Assembly (NCBI GenBank): GCA_902562015.1
Contig: CACERX010000031.1
Span: 1 to 18,598, forward strand
Reading direction: 5' to 3'
DNA from: an uncultured SAR324 cluster bacterium
GTDB lineage: Bacteria > SAR324 > NAC60-12
Length of the DNA: 18,598 nt
Below the pieces are notes generated by a model. It was not told the DNA's origin. It saw only the letters and a list, made by a program, of their open reading frames with translations, and made no database searches. Below are positions 16,249 to 18,598 of the stretch, one piece after another; within the stretch, counting starts at the first letter, position 1; each line of letters opens with the position of its first letter. The position numbers and the translations under genes were made by a program.

Positions 16249-17154
16249 GTGGCAGATAACTTAATCGGTAATCAATTAATTGATGATCCCTCAGCCAATT
16301 TAAAACCACAAGGTAGCCGTGCTTGGAGACGCTTTCGTCGCCATAAGCTTGCTGTTGTTAGTGCGGTAATTTTGACTACGCTTTTGATATTAGTCATTTT
16401 TGCTCCTTTAGTAGCTCCTATTCATCCTCATGATATACATATAGAATCTGGTATTTACCGTCCACCCAGTACAAATCACTGGCTTGGTACAGACTCAGTA
16501 GCACGTGATGTTTGGAGCCGGTTAATTTATGGTGGACGAATTTCGATCACAGTTGGAGTAATTGCTATAACTATCAGTCTCTCAATTGGCACAGTTATCG
16601 GAGGAATTGCTGGATATTATGGTGGCTTATTGGATAGCGTCCTTATGCGAATCACCGATGTATTTCTTTCTTTGCCCACAATAATTATTGTTCTCGCAAG
16701 TGTTGCATTAATTGGCCCGAGTCTTCGAAATCTAATATTGATTATAGGGTTCCTTAGCTGGGCAAATATTGCTCGCTTGGTAAGAGGGCAATTTCTGTCT
16801 CTTCGTGAAAAAGAATATGTAATTGCAGCCCGTTGTATTGGAGCAAATGACCGGAGAATCATCATACGGCATCTACTGCCTAACCTGGTGGGGCCACTGA
16901 CTGTAGCAGCTACCTTTGGTGTCGCTGAAGCCATTTTGACTGAAGCAGCTCTTAGCTATCTTGGTCTTGGTGTCCAAGTTCCAACCCCAAGTTGGGGTAA
17001 TATGTTGGAGGCAGCAAAACAGGTATCAATTCTCATGCACAGACCTTGGATCTGGATACCTCCAGGTTTTATGATAGCTATTACAGTGCTGTGCATAAAT
17101 ATTATGGGCGATGGTCTGCGCGATGCACTTGACCCTCGTGCAACCATTGATTAA
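16249..17154 (+). CDS. dppC: Dipeptide/oligopeptide ABC transporter permease, DppC type
   Basis: This is a 301-residue inner-membrane permease, the partner of the DppB-like protein. A soluble N-terminus with basic SRAWRRFRRHK precedes the first membrane segment, followed by the periplasmic LGTDSVARDVWSRLIYGGR block typical of DppC/OppC. The EAA-type cytoplasmic loop AARCIGANDRRIIIRHLLPN docks on the ATPase. The end, IMGDGLRDALDPR, is the usual C-terminus, so the gene is complete. It starts at GTG, chosen because a strong Shine-Dalgarno sequence, AAGGAGGTG at 16238-16246, overlaps the upstream stop and sits just before it. It is the last transporter gene; 266 bases separate it from the hydrolase-like gene. 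Confidence 0.94.
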   Translation: MADNLIGNQLIDDPSANLKPQGSRAWRRFRRHKLAVVSAVILTTLLILVIFAPLVAPIHPHDIHIESGIYRPPSTNHWLGTDSVARDVWSRLIYGGRISITVGVIAITISLSIGTVIGGIAGYYGGLLDSVLMRITDVFLSLPTIIIVLASVALIGPSLRNLILIIGFLSWANIARLVRGQFLSLREKEYVIAARCIGANDRRIIIRHLLPNLVGPLTVAATFGVAEAILTEAALSYLGLGVQVPTPSWGNMLEAAKQVSILMHRPWIWIPPGFMIAITVLCINIMGDGLRDALDPRATID

Positions 17155-17420
17155 AATGCTAAAAAAAATTGATGATAGTTAATCTGGAGGAAATGACGAA
17201 AGTTTTCAATCAAATGAGATTGATTTACCGGCCCCAGTTTGTAAAATTTTTCCGATATTTAGCTAAACATTCCACTCCGTTTTTTTTTCACAATCACATA
17301 CGCATTATCTTCTAAAAATAGTAAATTCGGAGCTGGTTGTTTAGTAATCCTTTTTAATCTATTAATCTCGTTTTACCTCATGCAGAACAAAGAACTAAAT
17401 TCCTTGTTAAGGAGTCCACA

Positions 17421-18598
17421 ATGATAATTGATAATGGTACCCCAAAAGTTAGTCTCAATGAAGTTGTACTGTTCCCATTTGATAATCAAAGCATACCGAT
17501 TTCGCATGGTTTGAGACTACATTTGTTGCAAAACAATAATGCAGGTTTTGACCGTGAAATTGTCCTAAAAACCGGGGATCCAGGCTCACCAGACAGCAGA
17601 CTTGTTGTCTATTATGGTACAGTGATAAAAATAGGGGATGAATTATGGATGTGGTATCTCGGCCAGGGAGAAGAAAATATTTGGCACCAAAGAGTTTGCT
17701 TGGCAAAAAGTAAAGACGGTTACAACTGGGAGAGGCCCAAGCTGGGTTTGGTGGATTACCAGGGGAGTAGGGATAATAATTTGGTTGACCTTTTAGGAGG
17801 GGAGCATCATGTCCAATCTTGTGTCGTCTTCTATGACCCTGACGACCCTGATCCCACTCGTAAATTCAAAATGGCTTTTCAGTCCAGTAAATATAATCAT
17901 GCCATGGCTGTGGCTTTTAGTGAAGATGGTCTTAGATGGACGGAATCGACTCAGAACCCGGTTGGTCACGGCTTCGAGATGAGTGGTGTAGTCAAGTTAA
18001 ACGGATGTTATTATATTAATGGTCAAGGATATATATCTCATTTTCCTATAACGAGAAAATTAGAAACCCGTTTATCTTATGATTTTGAGAATTGGACTAT
18101 TTCGTCTTGTGTTGGTTATCACCGGGATGATGTCCCTCCTAAACCTGTTCCTTCAAATCAACAACCTATTTACGATGTAATTATCGATGGTGAGCAAATT
18201 CATTTAGGGGCTTCACTCTGGCACAGGGGAAATGTAATCATCGGGATTTATGGTATGTGGCATGGTCACCCATCAAACGATCGGCGGCTTGTTACTATGG
18301 ACCTTGGTCTTGTGGTCAGTAATAATGCAATGCATTACAGAGAACCTCTACCTGATTTCCGCATAGTGCCTGCCGCTGAAAACAATTGGACTCAAGAAGT
18401 AGCCGCGTGGTCGGATGATGAACAACTTTTAGATGAAACACTGCCTGTTGCCTGCCTGATGCAAGGTCAGGGATTTGAGAACATAGGAGATGAGTCTCTT
18501 TTCTGGTATACCCCGTGGCCTGAGCACGCCAGTGATGGTATTCGAGTAGCCACATGGCCGAGAGATCGAATGGGGTATTTTTCTATTTTTTCTATTCC
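17421..18598 (+). CDS. Five-bladed beta-propeller glycoside-hydrolase-like protein (GH43/GH32 type), 3' partial
   Basis: An open frame runs from the ATG at 17421 to the window edge (392 complete codons). A clear Shine-Dalgarno sequence, AAGGAG at 17409-17414, supports the start. No signal peptide is visible. The sequence has blade-type repeats of the glycosyl-hydrolase 43/32 superfamily: VVYYGTVIKIGDELWMWYLG, LAKSKDGYNWERPKLG, then CVVFYDPDDPDPTRKFKMAF and AVAFSEDGLRWTES, and later LSYDFENWT (each motif quoted in short form). The D-P-x-x-R-x-K-M pattern before a SxDGxxW strand is common in uncharacterised proteins of this fold. Catalytic acidic residues cannot be assigned without a structure-based alignment. 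Behind a Dpp/Opp transporter it may process an imported oligosaccharide in the cytoplasm; this is inference. Confidence 0.72.
   Translation, partial: MIIDNGTPKVSLNEVVLFPFDNQSIPISHGLRLHLLQNNNAGFDREIVLKTGDPGSPDSRLVVYYGTVIKIGDELWMWYLGQGEENIWHQRVCLAKSKDGYNWERPKLGLVDYQGSRDNNLVDLLGGEHHVQSCVVFYDPDDPDPTRKFKMAFQSSKYNHAMAVAFSEDGLRWTESTQNPVGHGFEMSGVVKLNGCYYINGQGYISHFPITRKLETRLSYDFENWTISSCVGYHRDDVPPKPVPSNQQPIYDVIIDGEQIHLGASLWHRGNVIIGIYGMWHGHPSNDRRLVTMDLGLVVSNNAMHYREPLPDFRIVPAAENNWTQEVAAWSDDEQLLDETLPVACLMQGQGFENIGDESLFWYTPWPEHASDGIRVATWPRDRMGYFSIFSI

Noticed and set aside
17193..17315. Small 40-codon reading frame with GGAGG just upstream, between dppC and the hydrolase gene
   Set aside because: The spacing from GGAGG to the ATG is only 2 nt, the product is low-complexity (FFFH) and matches no family I know; not enough to call a gene.
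1..18598. CRISPR array, tRNA or rRNA genes, insertion sequence
   Set aside because: No regularly spaced repeats, no cloverleaf-like segments, no transposase-like frame and no long terminal inverted repeats were seen.

Overview
The window looks like a contig from a low-GC, probably marine proteobacterium. The protein families (AmpG, NagZ, AnmK, MurQ, a fused 2-oxoacid dehydrogenase E1) fit a Gram-negative bacterium, but I cannot fix the class from sequence alone. Base composition is patchy. By eye it is about 30% GC at 1-5090, about 40% for the SDR gene at 5221-6168, low-to-mid 30s at 6200-10016, high 30s for ampG/nagZ, about 50% for a scar at 12640-13162, and low 40s from 13289 to the end. 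The window is therefore either a mosaic genome region or partly an assembly join, most suspiciously at 12.58-13.18 kb.

Region 1 (1-5087, plus strand) is a tight five-gene operon: a fused E1 alpha/beta subunit of a 2-oxoacid dehydrogenase (5' end cut off), an E2-like lipoyl protein with a decayed acyltransferase domain, a D-2-hydroxyacid dehydrogenase, an extended SDR epimerase/dehydratase-like protein and an SMP-30/gluconolactonase. Together they suggest oxidation of an unidentified sugar or sugar acid: SDR oxidation, lactone opening, hydroxyacid oxidation, then oxidative decarboxylation. That order is inference.

Region 2 (5221-12562) is a divergent peptidoglycan-recycling locus. On the minus strand, reading leftward, are a beta-lactamase-fold serine hydrolase, anmK, murQ and an SDR of the L-threonine-dehydrogenase type. 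On the plus strand are a YkuD-domain protein without a signal peptide, ampG and nagZ. This covers import of anhydromuropeptides (AmpG), removal of GlcNAc (NagZ), probable removal of terminal D-Ala (YkuD protein), a possible amidase step (serine hydrolase, in place of the absent AmpD), phosphorylation of anhMurNAc (AnmK) and lactyl-ether cleavage (MurQ). The divergent intergenic region holds two dyads with the same 8-bp core, 48 bp apart, plus a sigma70-like promoter candidate.

Region 3 (12563-13288) holds a GC-rich scar. It contains the C-terminal third of a class-III aminotransferase and a short piece that may come from a family-5 peptide-binding protein, bounded by a near-perfect 15-bp direct repeat.

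Region 4 (13289-18598) is a Dpp/Opp-type ABC transporter (two ATPases, two permeases) followed by a five-bladed-propeller glycoside-hydrolase-like gene that runs off the window. The dppB-like permease has two apparent frameshifts, each explained by one extra G in a G-run, which points to sequencing error or tract slippage rather than true decay. No intact substrate-binding protein gene is present.
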